DNA of 64,000 bases from Spirulina subsalsa PCC 9445 (GTDB lineage Bacteria; Cyanobacteriota; Cyanobacteriia; Cyanobacteriales; Spirulinaceae). The notes below the pieces were generated by a model. The model searched no databases. It was not told the origin of the DNA and worked only from the letters and a program-made list of their open reading frames with translations. Location: the NCBI RefSeq assembly GCF_000314005.1, contig NZ_JH980292.1:1128964-1192963 (forward strand), read 5' to 3'. This document shows, piece by piece, positions 1-10,000 of the stretch. Made by a program: the position numbers and the translations under genes. Numbering within the stretch: position 1 is the stretch's first letter; every line of letters begins with the position of its first letter.

Positions 1-874
1 AACGTCCTTTTGTTCACATCCCCATTTCCCTTCCTCATAGGTCACGGTCAGATGACCCTTCCCTTTCAAGGCGAGGAGTTCGGGTGAACCCAAATCTATC
101 CCAAAGTCTCCCTCAAATTTTGACTTATACTTTTCAGATGCCCCGGCAATGGTGGCTTGAGCGTTGGTTAGCTGGACGTAATTCCCTAGGGCTAACTTGG
201 GGGCTTTGAGTTGGACTTCTTTCCAGTTCAAGCCACTGGGGTCAATCTTGGCTTCACTCACACTAGCCGTGACGTTGTTGAGGTCAGGAACGCTAATTCC
301 TGCTTTCTCTATGGTGACGGTTTTGCTGCTGTGGTCGTATTGAATATTACTAGCCTTGAAGGTCAGAAGCTTGGCTATTTCTCCCTCAATGCCAACGTCC
401 TTTTGTTCACATCCCCATTTCCCTTCCTCATAGGTCACGGTCAGATGACCCTTCCCGTTCAAGGCTAGGAGGTCGGGTGAACCCAAATCTATCCCAAAGT
501 CTCCCTCAAATTTCGACTTGTACTTTTCAGATGCTCCAGCAATGGTGGCTTGAGCGTTGGTTAGACTAACGTAATTCCCTAGGGCTAACTTGGGGGCTTT
601 AAGTTGGACTTCTTTCCAGTTCAAACCACTGGGGTCAATCTTGGCTTCACTCACACTAGCCGTGACGTTGTTGAGGTCAGGAACGCTGATTCCTGCTTTC
701 TCTATGGTGACGGTTTTACTGCTGTGGTCGTATTGAATATTACTAGCCTTGAAGGTCAGAAGCTTGGCTATTTCTCCCTCAATGCCAACGTCCTTTTGTT
801 CACATCCCCATTTCCCTTCCTCATAGGTCACGGTCAGATGACCCTTCCCTTTCAAGGCTAGGAGGTCGGGTGAA
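1..874 (-). pseudogene. Out-of-frame continuation of the DUF4157/131-residue repeat protein
   Basis: This stretch encodes about two more copies of the 131-residue repeat found in the gene to its right, but in a reading frame shifted by one base. The shift lies in a C-run at 875-878: four C here, three C at the equivalent place in every other copy. Downstream of the shift the repeat reads on with the usual WGCEQKD, ISVPDLNNV and LNWKEVQLKAP motifs and leaves the window at position 1, so the true C-terminus is not visible. Either the gene is a real frameshift mutant, or this is a sequencing or assembly error in a near-identical repeat array. The high conservation of the copies beyond the shift favours a recent event or an error. 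Confidence 0.6.
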
Positions 875-2155
875 CCCCAAATATATCCCAAAGTCTCCCT
901 CAAATTTCGACTTGTACTTTTCAGATGCTCCGGCAATGGTGGCTTGAGCGTTGGTCAGACTAACGTAATTTCCTAGGGCTAACTTGGGGGCTTTGAGTTG
1001 GACTTCTTTCCAGTTCAAACCACTGGGGTCAATCTTGGCTTCACTCACACTAGCCGTGACGTTGTTGAGGTCAGGAACGCTGATTCCTGCTTTCTCTATG
1101 GTGACGGTTTTGCTGCTGTGGTCGTATTTAATATTACTAGCCTTGAAGGTCAGAAGCTTGGCTATTTCTCCCTCAATGCCAACGTCCTTTTGTTCACATC
1201 CCCATTTCCCTTCCTCATAGGTCACGGTCAGATGACCCTTCCCGTTCAAGGCGAGGAGGTCGGGTGAACCCAAATCTATCCCAAAGTCTCCCTCAAATTT
1301 TGACTTGTACTTTTCGCTGGCTCCGGCAATGGTGGCTTGAGCGTTGGTTAAACTAACGTAATTTCCTAGGGCTAACTTGGGGGCTTTAAGTTGGACTTCT
1401 TTCCAGTTCAAACCACTGGGGTCAATCTTGGCTTCACTCACACTAGCCGTGACGTTGTTGAGGTCAGGAACGCTGATTCCTGCTTTCTCTATGGTGACGG
1501 TTTTGCTGCTGTGGTCGTATTGAATATTACTAGCCTTGAAGGTCAGAAGCTTGGCTATTTCTCCCTCAATGCCAACGTCCTTTTGTTCACATCCCCATTT
1601 CCCTTCCTCATAGGTCACGGTCAGATGACCCTTCCCGTTCAATGCTAGGAGGTCGGGTGAACCCAAATCTATCCCAAAGTCTCCCTCAAATTTCGACTTG
1701 TACTTTTCGCTGGCTCCGGCAATGTTGGCTTGAGCGTTGGTCAGACTAACGTAATTTCCTAGGGCTAACTTGGGGGCTTTAAGTTGGACTTCTTTCCAGT
1801 TCAAGCCACTGGGGTCAATCTTGGCTTCACTCACACTAGCCGTGACGTTGTTGAGGTCAGGAACGCTGATTTCTGCTTTCTCTATGGTGACGGTTTTACT
1901 GCTGTGGTCGTATTGAATATTACTAGCACTAAAGTTGAGCAGGTTAGCAATGGTTCCCTCAATGCCAACGTCCTTTTGTTCACATCCCCATTTCCCTTCC
2001 TCATAGGTCACGGTCAGATGACCCTTCCCTTTCAAGGCTAGGAGGTCGGGTGAACCCAAATCTATCCCAAAGTCTCCCTCAAATTTTGACTTGTACTTTT
2101 CGCTGGCTCCGGCAATGGTGGCTTGAGCGTTGGTCAGACTAACGTAATTGCCTAG
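1..2155 (-). repeat. 393-bp tandem coding repeat (131 residues per unit)
   Basis: The same 393-bp unit recurs head to tail; equivalent points lie near 160, 553, 946, 1340, 1733 and 2126. Spacing is 393 bp except for one 394-bp interval (about 553-946), which carries the extra C at 875-878. Units are almost identical at the DNA level, with only scattered substitutions, suggesting recent expansion or gene conversion. A diverged unit precedes the array on its right (about 2155-2500). The array continues beyond the left edge. Confidence 0.9.
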
Positions 2156-3421
2156 GGTTAAATCGGGGGCTTTGAGTTGGACTTCTTTCCAGTTCAATCC
2201 CTCCTGATTAATTTGAGCCTGACTGACTGTGGCCTCGACGTTGTTAAGGTCGGGGATTTTTAGCCCAGCTTGTCCAATAATGATGCTTTTCTGGGTGGGG
2301 TCGTATTGGAGATTGGTGGCGTTGAATTGGAGGATGTCGGAAATTTGTACCTCTACACCAATATTTTCAGTTTTATAGTCCCATTTTTTCGTTTGGCTCT
2401 GATAATTGATTTTGAAAGTTCCCTCGGGTTTGATGGTTGCTAAATCAGAACCTAGATTAAGTTCTACTCTTCCCTGAATATCAAGCCCGTAGTTTTTGCC
2501 TTGCTGGTCTAGTTTTAATTTGGGCTGAGTGACTTTTAGCCAGGGGAATAGTTCAATTTCTGTGGGTGTGGATTCTAACCAGGTGGCTGAAAAACTAGAA
2601 ATTTCTTGGGAAACTTCTTCAACCAAACTGCTGAGGATGGCTGGTACTTGTTCTAGGGTGTGAAGTGACCCGTCTCCTTTACGTTGGATGGTTCTCGCCC
2701 TCGAATTTTGCTGGACAACATGGGTAAGCTCATGGGCTAGGAGTTCTTGGCCTTGAAGACTATGGGGTTGATACTTGCCGCGCTGAAAAAAGATATCCTG
2801 TCCGGTGGTGAAGGCTAGGGCGTGAATGGAGTGATTTAACTGATGGGATTCTTCATCGGTGTGAATCCGAACACGTCTGAAATCGGTTTGAAAGGCTTCT
2901 TCGAGGGGTTCGCGTATATCGCTTGGCAGGGGTTGTCCTTGACCTCGCTGTTGCCGGATGGCTGTTTCAACTTGGGGGGTGACGGTTGTCCCAAGAGGGC
3001 TAGAAGTTGGGGTGATTTGGGGGAGGATGGGTTTGGCTTGGATGGTTTGGGATGGGTTGGGAGTCGGGATAGTTTTATGATGTATCTTTTGCATGACTTG
3101 AGCGGCCATGCGGTCGGCTTCTTGCTCGTGGCGATTCCTTTGGAAGGCTACGCTAACGCCTGCTGGGGTAATTGTTAACTTAGCTTGTACCCTGTTTTCC
3201 TTTGGGGGATTTAGTTCTTGAGATAAGCCCCGAAATGGGGACTCCCCCCCTCCCTTCGGCTGCCCAGATTGGCGTTGAGCTTGTAAAAGCCCTAATGCTT
3301 GGTTCCCCCAAGGGGTTGGGAAGTCTTCCTGTAATAATGATGGTGGCGTGTGGTAGGTCTGCGCCGTTGGAGTTGCTGACTGGACTCGTACTTTAGGTTC
3401 AGATTGTTGTCTATCCCTCAT
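821..3421 (-). CDS. DUF4157 (HExxH) protein with 131-residue tandem repeats, putative eCIS effector
   Basis: Counting from an upstream TTG at 3442, residues about 154-245 form a DUF4157 domain with the zinc-metalloprotease-like motif AHELTH (H237, E238, H241). The first 130 residues are Pro/Gln-rich and hold short motifs such as RVQAK, TIQAK and TIQRK. From about residue 330 the protein consists of one degenerate and several near-identical 131-residue beta-rich repeats. I start it at the ATG at 3421, which has an AGAGGGG Shine-Dalgarno; the TTG has none. DUF4157 is known as an enriched N-terminal domain of proteins encoded with extracellular contractile injection systems, and this gene is the last visible one of such an operon, so a cargo or effector role is inferred. 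The reading frame ends early in the fifth repeat at a frameshift (C-run 875-878), after which only foreign-frame residues precede the stop. Confidence 0.75.
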   Translation of the reverse strand: MRDRQQSEPKVRVQSATPTAQTYHTPPSLLQEDFPTPWGNQALGLLQAQRQSGQPKGGGESPFRGLSQELNPPKENRVQAKLTITPAGVSVAFQRNRHEQEADRMAAQVMQKIHHKTIPTPNPSQTIQAKPILPQITPTSSPLGTTVTPQVETAIRQQRGQGQPLPSDIREPLEEAFQTDFRRVRIHTDEESHQLNHSIHALAFTTGQDIFFQRGKYQPHSLQGQELLAHELTHVVQQNSRARTIQRKGDGSLHTLEQVPAILSSLVEEVSQEISSFSATWLESTPTEIELFPWLKVTQPKLKLDQQGKNYGLDIQGRVELNLGSDLATIKPEGTFKINYQSQTKKWDYKTENIGVEVQISDILQFNATNLQYDPTQKSIIIGQAGLKIPDLNNVEATVSQAQINQEGLNWKEVQLKAPDLTLGNYVSLTNAQATIAGASEKYKSKFEGDFGIDLGSPDLLALKGKGHLTVTYEEGKWGCEQKDVGIEGTIANLLNFSASNIQYDHSSKTVTIEKAEISVPDLNNVTASVSEAKIDPSGLNWKEVQLKAPKLALGNYVSLTNAQANIAGASEKYKSKFEGDFGIDLGSPDLLALNGKGHLTVTYEEGKWGCEQKDVGIEGEIAKLLTFKASNIQYDHSSKTVTIEKAGISVPDLNNVTASVSEAKIDPSGLNWKEVQLKAPKLALGNYVSLTNAQATIAGASEKYKSKFEGDFGIDLGSPDLLALNGKGHLTVTYEEGKWGCEQKDVGIEGEIAKLLTFKASNIKYDHSSKTVTIEKAGISVPDLNNVTASVSEAKIDPSGLNWKEVQLKAPKLALGNYVSLTNAQATIAGASEKYKSKFEGDFGIYLGFTRPPSLEREGSSDRDL

Positions 3422-3527
3422 GATTCCCCTCTCCCGATTCAATCGGTCCCTTGTTGTTCAACCAAGCTCTTAGCTCCCTAAGCGGGAATCCTCCCGTGAT
3501 TCCCCTTCTATGTCTATTCTCTAGGAT

Positions 3528-3956
3528 TTAGGTGCCTTTAACCCTAAAATTGGTGGTGACAAAGCTCCCAGTCCCAGCATATTGAGGAGTGGCATCAGGT
3601 ACAGGCCCTCCGGGTGTGGGTTGTTGAGCGGGGACAAGGACTTGGAATTTTGCATTAAAGGTCCCTCCCTTCAGTAATACGGGTTTATGATTGGACTTGA
3701 CGCGGAGTGCTTTTTGATTGGGGGCTAGGGAGGCAATACTGAGGATGCCTACTCCGGGAATGTTGTAAACCGGGGTCATATAGGGACAACCGGGAACAAT
3801 CACGGTTTTTTCATCTCCATCGATACAGACCAGTTTTTGATTGATTTTCATTTTCCCGGTTCCGCTTAGGTTGCCGGGTCGAACTGTGACAATGGCTGGC
3901 CCAAAGGTTGGGTTAAACATCGCTAAATCCCCTGTTGTTAAAATAAAGTCAGACAT
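3528..3956 (-). CDS. PAAR-like spike-tip protein candidate of the contractile injection system
   Basis: This 142-residue protein is beta-rich with many Gly and Pro, no membrane segment and no signal peptide. Motifs such as LVCIDGDEKTV, GCPYMTPVYNIPG and KPVLLKGGTFNA resemble small PAAR-like or DUF4280-like proteins that cap the VgrG/gp5 spike. Its position after the baseplate genes matches Afp10-type tip proteins. The ATG has a good GGGGGAGA Shine-Dalgarno. I did not recognise a definite family signature with metal ligands, so the tip role rests on size, composition and gene order. It could instead be another small baseplate component. Confidence 0.5.
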   Translation of the reverse strand: MSDFILTTGDLAMFNPTFGPAIVTVRPGNLSGTGKMKINQKLVCIDGDEKTVIVPGCPYMTPVYNIPGVGILSIASLAPNQKALRVKSNHKPVLLKGGTFNAKFQVLVPAQQPTPGGPVPDATPQYAGTGSFVTTNFRVKGT

Positions 3957-3980
3957 AAATCTCCCCCAAAATTAAGCGTT

Positions 3981-5891
3981 TTAATCGATCCAGTCCTCAG
4001 TTTGTACGGCGTTTCGCAGCATATAGGGCGTAAGTCGGCCAATAATGGTATTCCCTGCCATGGTGCCATCGGGATGGTGATGACAAATTTCTAGGGCGTG
4101 AACTCGTGGACTCAGGGCAAAACTTTCTTCTAATATGACTAAGGAAATCGGTCGCTGATTGAGGTTAAATTTGATCCGAATGGTGACAGTTCCGGTCACG
4201 ATTTGAGGATTGAGATTAGTTAACACTACATAGAATCCCTGAAGATTGGCTAAAAACTGTCGGTAGGTGACGGTGTGGGTGGCGCGAATCCCTTGGGCGG
4301 AAAACTCTAGGTTTGGGGTGTTGGGATAGTATGACCCGGGAAAGGGCGAAAGTTTGGCGGTTTGGGATTGGATGCGCAGGAGCAAAAGATGGTTAATTTT
4401 TAGGGCTTCTTCTGGGATGGGATGATCTGGTTCAACCCACACCTCAATCTCTAGTTTTTGTTGTTGGGGAAGCTCGAAAAGACGGAAGCGGTAGATTCGC
4501 TCTAACCATTGGGAGTTTGGAATGAGGCGCAGGGTGTCGCCGATGGCTGGTCCGAGGCGGGTGTTGCCAATTTTGTACTCTGTACGGCGAGTATAAACCC
4601 GGAGGGTGGGTGTTTGGGGGTCACGGGGCAATTGTAGGGTTGATTGTTGGTCTGAACCGAGGCGGGTGGTTTGTTCTACGGGGTCCCAGAGGGGGCGCGG
4701 TTGATAGATCCGCAGTCGGGCATCATGGACTAAACGCAGGGTTTGAGGGCGTTGTGAACCGAGGCGGGTGTTGCCGTCGATGGGCTGGATTTGAGGTTCA
4801 TGGATTTGCAGGGGGGGGTCATTTTGCAGTTGCAGGGTGCTGGCTGGGTTGCTGTCGAGGCGGGTGTTACCGGACATGGCGGCTAAGTCGTTCCAAGGCC
4901 GATAAATCCTCAAGTTTGGCTCTAGGTCAAAGGGTGCGGTTAGGATGAGACAAGAGAAGGGTTGACCATTGAGTGTAAAGTGCAGATGGAGGGTGAGGGT
5001 ACCCCGGAGATGGCGATCGCCTAAATTCGCTAAAGCCACAAAAAAGCCCCGAGGATTCCCCACCCACTGGTCATAAAATATCCGTTGGCGAACTACAGGC
5101 CCCCTCTGGCTACCCTTGGGTTCTAACAGTTTCTCGGTCCCCTGAATGCGAATTAAAATATCTTGCCCCAATTGACTCTCAAACTCTTCGGGATCGAGAT
5201 GAACCGAGGCCTCAAGTTCTAATCGCTGCTGGGAGGGGTCTTCCCACAGGGTAAAGGGATAACAACAGCCCCACCCCTGACTTAGCTGCATCGTAAGGGT
5301 TAAAATCCGCAGCGCGTAAAAGGTATGAGCGGGCTTTTCTTGGTTAATAATCGCCTGGGCTGCTCGGCATTCTCGCCAGTAACGCTCCGGTTGGATCACC
5401 TGATGACTGGGTAAGGCTAACTGAACCTGAAAATAATGGGGTTGATCGGGAAATTCAAAAATCGAAATCGTCCGCTCTGGGTAGCTCAACCCAGAATTCT
5501 CTAGGTAAATGGTGAGCATTTTTTTCAACCCCGGAACCGTTCCCCGAATCCGGTACAGCGGCACCATTTGGCTGATAAATTGCCGCTTTACAGCTTCGTT
5601 CCAATCTTCCTGTAAACTCAGGGCAATCCACCCCGCCAACCACGGCAAAAATTCCGCCGGAGTCTGTTGGGGGTCAAAATAACGATGAATCTCGGAAATC
5701 ACGGTTTCTACCCCCACGGTCGATTCTGATTCAGCCGTGAGGATGTGGGGTTGAAAAGGGGGAGCTTCTGGGGAGGGAATCCCGCTCAAAATCTGCTCAA
5801 AAGCCCCGAGAAACTGACCAATTAAGGGGTCAGTTTGCAGGTAGGCCGGGAGGTATTCTAAATAACTGCTTAATTGGGGTTGGTTTTCCAT
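3981..5891 (-). CDS. Phage tail protein I family (TIGR02242-like) baseplate component
   Basis: A 636-residue protein. The first 200 residues carry the hallmarks of the P2 gpI-like phage tail domain: an N-terminal YLEYLPAYLQ segment, the HRYFDPQQTPAEFLPWLAGW motif and the QMVPLYRIRGTVPGLKKML motif. The remaining 430 residues are beta-rich and hold several degenerate blocks with the motif NTRLGS or TTRLGS followed by a TLQL or TLRL strand (about residues 340-460), which look like a short internal repeat. Proteins of this family sit at the wedge or periphery of the baseplate in phage tails and eCIS. Its start overlaps the end of the upstream baseplate-J gene by 22 bp, indicating translational coupling. 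Confidence 0.8.
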   Translation of the reverse strand: MENQPQLSSYLEYLPAYLQTDPLIGQFLGAFEQILSGIPSPEAPPFQPHILTAESESTVGVETVISEIHRYFDPQQTPAEFLPWLAGWIALSLQEDWNEAVKRQFISQMVPLYRIRGTVPGLKKMLTIYLENSGLSYPERTISIFEFPDQPHYFQVQLALPSHQVIQPERYWRECRAAQAIINQEKPAHTFYALRILTLTMQLSQGWGCCYPFTLWEDPSQQRLELEASVHLDPEEFESQLGQDILIRIQGTEKLLEPKGSQRGPVVRQRIFYDQWVGNPRGFFVALANLGDRHLRGTLTLHLHFTLNGQPFSCLILTAPFDLEPNLRIYRPWNDLAAMSGNTRLDSNPASTLQLQNDPPLQIHEPQIQPIDGNTRLGSQRPQTLRLVHDARLRIYQPRPLWDPVEQTTRLGSDQQSTLQLPRDPQTPTLRVYTRRTEYKIGNTRLGPAIGDTLRLIPNSQWLERIYRFRLFELPQQQKLEIEVWVEPDHPIPEEALKINHLLLLRIQSQTAKLSPFPGSYYPNTPNLEFSAQGIRATHTVTYRQFLANLQGFYVVLTNLNPQIVTGTVTIRIKFNLNQRPISLVILEESFALSPRVHALEICHHHPDGTMAGNTIIGRLTPYMLRNAVQTEDWID

Positions 5892-6859
5892 TGCTCTCTG
5901 AACCGTTGTAAGGTTGGCATCTCACCGATCTGAATCCGGACTAATTCATGGTCTTGAATGGACAGACCAATCACTTGATTTTGTTCGTTAAACTGTTGGC
6001 GTTCCGGTTCAATATCCGTTAGGGTCAAGTCTTCGACATAATCAACCCCCGGCAGACCATCGAGGAGTTCATAAAGTTGGGAGAAATAAATATCAGCCCC
6101 AAAGGGGTAGCCTTGACCTTGCCAAAAGTCTTGGGAGTCTAGGGGGGCAAAGTATTGATGAACCCGCTCTTGGGCAATCTGTCGGACGCGGCGGAAATCG
6201 GCACTATCTTCAAGGTAAAGACGGGCGTTGAGGGTGACGTTGACCCAGTGGGGTTCAATAATGTGCAGGTGGGTACTCAGGAGGCGGCGTTGATTCAGGA
6301 AGCGTCCTAGGGTGTGCCGTAGGAGTTGGGTGTCAGCTTGGGGATAGCGGGTCAGGACGACTAAGGTAATATGACCCTCAACCACTTGGTTAATCTCGGC
6401 ATGGTCTAGATCCCGTTGGGGGAGGCAGTGAACCCGGGCAATTTCGGCATCGGTGCCAAAGTCTCGCTGGGCGGTGCGGGTTTTAAGCCAGTCGATGAGG
6501 ATTAGTTGCTCAAAGTCTTGGGGGGTGACGGCACGGTAGGGGTGACGGAGTTCGGCGAGGGTTTTTTGTATTTCGGCTTGGATGAGGGCGGCTTGAGCGG
6601 TGGTGGTCAGGTCTGGGGGCAGGGTCCAGGGTTTGCCTTTCAACAGGGAGAGGAAGACGGCCTGATTGGCGGGGGGGATTTGGTGGAGACGGTAGAGAAC
6701 CATCTCGGTGAGCCAAGCGAGGAGTTCAATGAGAATGATCCCGGGGTCTGAGGGGTTATGGTCAGTCCACTGGGGGGCTTCGAGGGGAATTCGATTAATG
6801 GCTTCGGCTACCAGGTCGTCCCAGGTGCGTTCTTCTAGGGGTGGATTGGGGATGGGCAT
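5870..6859 (-). CDS. Baseplate J/gp47-like protein (Afp11/Afp12 type, smaller paralogue)
   Basis: About 329 residues from the ATG at 6859. The N-terminus (PLEERTWDDLVAEAINRIP, WTDHNPSDPGIILIELLAWL) is typical of the putative baseplate assembly proteins of eCIS and phage tails; the C-terminal half contains baseplate-J-like segments (PHWVNVTLNARLYLE, YFSQLYELLDGLPGVDYV). The frame stays open for 50 more codons upstream, but those codons are made of simple intergenic repeats (SRLPTPDTRHPTPD-like), so I reject that extension. It pairs with the larger baseplate-J protein upstream; two such proteins per cluster are usual (Afp11 and Afp12). The end overlaps the next gene by 22 bp. Confidence 0.82.
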   Translation of the reverse strand: MPIPNPPLEERTWDDLVAEAINRIPLEAPQWTDHNPSDPGIILIELLAWLTEMVLYRLHQIPPANQAVFLSLLKGKPWTLPPDLTTTAQAALIQAEIQKTLAELRHPYRAVTPQDFEQLILIDWLKTRTAQRDFGTDAEIARVHCLPQRDLDHAEINQVVEGHITLVVLTRYPQADTQLLRHTLGRFLNQRRLLSTHLHIIEPHWVNVTLNARLYLEDSADFRRVRQIAQERVHQYFAPLDSQDFWQGQGYPFGADIYFSQLYELLDGLPGVDYVEDLTLTDIEPERQQFNEQNQVIGLSIQDHELVRIQIGEMPTLQRFREQWKTNPN

Positions 6860-6867
6860 GGTTTTAG

Positions 6868-6985
6868 GATTGGGGGTTGGGAGTTGGGAGTTGGGAGTTG
6901 GGAGTCGGGTGTCGGGTGTCGGGTGTCGGGTGTCGGGTGTCGGGAATCGGGAATCGGTGTAGGGGCGCAATGCTTGCGCCCTAGG
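6868..6985. repeat. Simple 7-bp tandem repeats plus a GC-rich palindrome inside the operon
   Basis: Between the two baseplate-J genes lies a run of heptamers (GGGAGTT, GGGTGTC, GGGAATC types) at about 6875-6956. It is followed at 6959-6982 by an imperfect palindrome built from TAGGGGCGCAA and TTGCGCCCTA. Similar T/C-rich Pro-Thr-encoding strings recur near 7030-7105, 58300, 59010-59120 and 62195-62250, so this is a dispersed repeat family of the genome. The C-terminal residues of the neighbouring 1203-residue protein (GTGNRERGTGNGE) are encoded by such a repeat. Confidence 0.8.
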
Positions 6986-7057
6986 GAGTCGGGAATCGGG
7001 AAAAGGCAATAGTCAAGAGTTTTAGCTATTCCCCTGCTCCCCCTCTCCCCCTCTCCC

Positions 7058-10000
7058 CTATTCCCCATTCCCTGTTCCCCGTTCCCTGTTCCCCGTTCCC
7101 TGTTTAAGAATGACTTGGTGGTTTCCCGAGTAGATCAGGGTTTGGGGGTCAATCTGGAGTTCGGTGGGTTGGATCTCTAGGGAGTAGACATAACCCAACT
7201 CAGGAATGGCTTCGAGAACGGCGTAGATGTCTGAGGGTTGGGGGCGACGGCCAAACTGCCAGCCCGTCCCGTCTTGACCTCCGGTGAGGGGGTGCAAAAA
7301 TTCCTCTAGTCTTTGGAGGACGGTGGCTTTAAGGGCTCCGGCTTGGGCGAGGTTTTGGGGGACAATTTCGGTGATGATCTGGATTTCTTGCCATTTCGGC
7401 CCTGAGAGGTGAAGGTGTAAGGTGGGAATAGAGCGGGCTTTGAGGAATTGTTCAACGCGGTTGAGTAGGGCAAGGTTCGGGGTGGGTTGACGGTCGGGGC
7501 TATGGGGGACGATGATCACGTCTACATGACCCGCCCGGATAGGATGGTTAAAGACATCGATTTCGTTCCCTGCAATGGGGGTTTGTGGGTTAGGGTTGGG
7601 ATCTATCCAGAGTTCCTCTAGGAGGGGGTTAAAGCCGGGGGCGAGCATTTCGGGGGTGATGACTTGAACGCGGGCGACTTCGATGGAGGCTTCATAGGTG
7701 AGGTCGGCGAAGTCTTGGGCGGTGACGGCGCGATCGCGATGTCGGAGATGTTTGGGCGATCGCAATTTCAGACGCTCCACAGATTCTCGGTCGCTGCCCC
7801 CTAATGCCGCTTCCGGGTTGATTACCCCGTCCAAGTAGGGGATCGTAGTCTTCAGCGTGGCGATGGTTTGGGTGCCTTGATTTCCCCGCACTCCCCCGCC
7901 AATACTATAGTGAGCCAGACGGATGTTCTGACGACCCCGAGGAGGAATTCTACCCCCCTGACCATCCCCAAAGCGAATAGTCCCCAGTTGACGATCAATG
8001 ACATAGTGGCGATCGCTCGGACCCGAACTATAGAAATCCGGCACTTCCTGCCAACGCACCCAAACCCTTTCCAGACGACCATTTTCATCCCAACTCGGTC
8101 GAATGGCATCGCCTCCCCAAAGACGGTTTAAAGCCTGTTGATCAGAGGCCGAGGGCATCTGTCCCTCCTGAACCTCCAATTGCTGCCCCCACAAAATGGG
8201 AACCTGACTGCTCCGAAAAACCTGATTCGGTTCATGATTACTCGATCCCAACACCTCCCCACGCAGACCAATAGACTGACTCGCCCAAGTGGTATTCGTG
8301 CGCACCGCCTGAATCCGAGGAGCCGGAGTCAAGTCCGCCGAACGAGCCACCTGACCACAGAAATAGCGCATCAGACCCCAGAGCCTAAACCGTGGGTAGG
8401 TAATCGCCCACCGGAAGAGAGCCAATAAAGGCCAAGGTAACTCACCCGGAGGAGTCAGTTGTTGGCGAACCCGCAACCAATACCGGGATTGACCAAAATG
8501 GGGAGACTCCATCCAATCAGTCGGTCCAATAAACTGCACTAACCCTTTTTCCGAAAAACCCTGAGTCTGATCTTCCACCACCAAAGGCTGCCAGCCTTGG
8601 GGACTGGGATATTCCCAAACCTGACGCAGACTATTGTAGGCTGACGAATCCAGGCGTTTTCCGGGAGCAACCTCTTGGGGTTGGGGGGGCTGGATCTGAA
8701 AATAAAGGCTATTGGCGCGGTTAGGGAAAGGACGATTAAACCCCAGATAAAGGGCTGAATCCGAATTCAGTTGAGGAGTCAGGGGATGAAAACAACGGGC
8801 GACCCGGGTTCCCCCCGGATAATCTTGCTCTAAAGGGTCACGCAAAATCACCTGTTGACCCCCTCGATCAATCAGTTCAATTTGCCGTTTTTCGGGAGGC
8901 TGTCCCGGAAAAACCAACAATTCCCCCAAAGCCAAAGAACTCACCTCTTTAAACTGCACCACTCGCTCCCCTTGGTGAACCGGACGCTGGAGAAACAAAT
9001 CGAGAGGCTGGGCATCCGCAAAAATAAAATCATTGTAGGCTTTGACCCTCGCCGGACTCTGGAAAACAAAGCGATAGGTCAACGTCAAACTCTGGAGAAT
9101 AGGCGGGTCAAACGTATCCGGTGTAGATTCCGTCAGGGTTAATTTCCGCAAAATCCGACTACCGCTTTCGTAAGGATGGCGGGTAGGATGATTGAGAACA
9201 ATCATCTGCTCTTGGGGGCGCAAATCTACCACTTTCGCCTCTTCCTGACGGAGTGGATCCACCAGAGATTGTAGGCGGAGCGTATCCCCTAGCGCGACAC
9301 CCTCTAAATCATCCCCCTCAATTTCCAGTTGACCCGAGGAGATAGTCCGAGCCACCATCGTCACCTCGTTATACACCACATAGGGGCGCGTTCTGCCTCG
9401 ACTGCCATACAATCCCTCAACAATCCGCGCCCGTAACCAGTAAATCGCCTCCCCCGCCGTCCCCGACCCGGGCAAAATCGAGGGAAACTGAAACGCCCCC
9501 ACCACACTCCCCGCAACCAAGCGCAGGGGTTCAGAATCCGGCAACCAACGGAATTTAGCCTCCTCATCCGTTCTCTCAATTTCCTGCCATTCCACCCCTT
9601 GCCCCACTTCCCAAACCACCCTTAAATCATCGGTATAGCGAGGGCTACGGCTCATTTCGGCCTGAATTTCCATCACCATCCCCGGCTGAATCAGGCGACC
9701 ATCTAAGGCAATCCGAAAAGTGTCGTTATACTGAGGTGCCGTGCCGAACGGATAAAAATCCTTACTCAAATCCAGCAGACTCGTATTAAAAAAACAAGCC
9801 CGGGGAGACTTCCTTTGATCCACCGCCGTACTCACCCCCATGGTTCGCAATTCCGGCAATTGCTGCCGTTGATGGTGACTCAACCTCACCCGCAACCATT
9901 TCCCAGACACCCCATCCACCTTAACCTCTTGGAGTTTCGGCAATTGGCCCAGAGTAACAACGACTTGCCCCCCTCCAGACAACCCCGACGGCTCCACCCC

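Noticed and set aside
211-2041. Regular plus-strand open frames of about 85 codons in the repeat region
   Set aside because: They are antisense shadows of the 131-residue repeat and recur with its exact 393-bp period.
6860-7009. 50-codon N-terminal extension of the smaller baseplate-J protein
   Set aside because: The codons come from simple heptamer repeats, and conserved sequence begins at the ATG at 6859.
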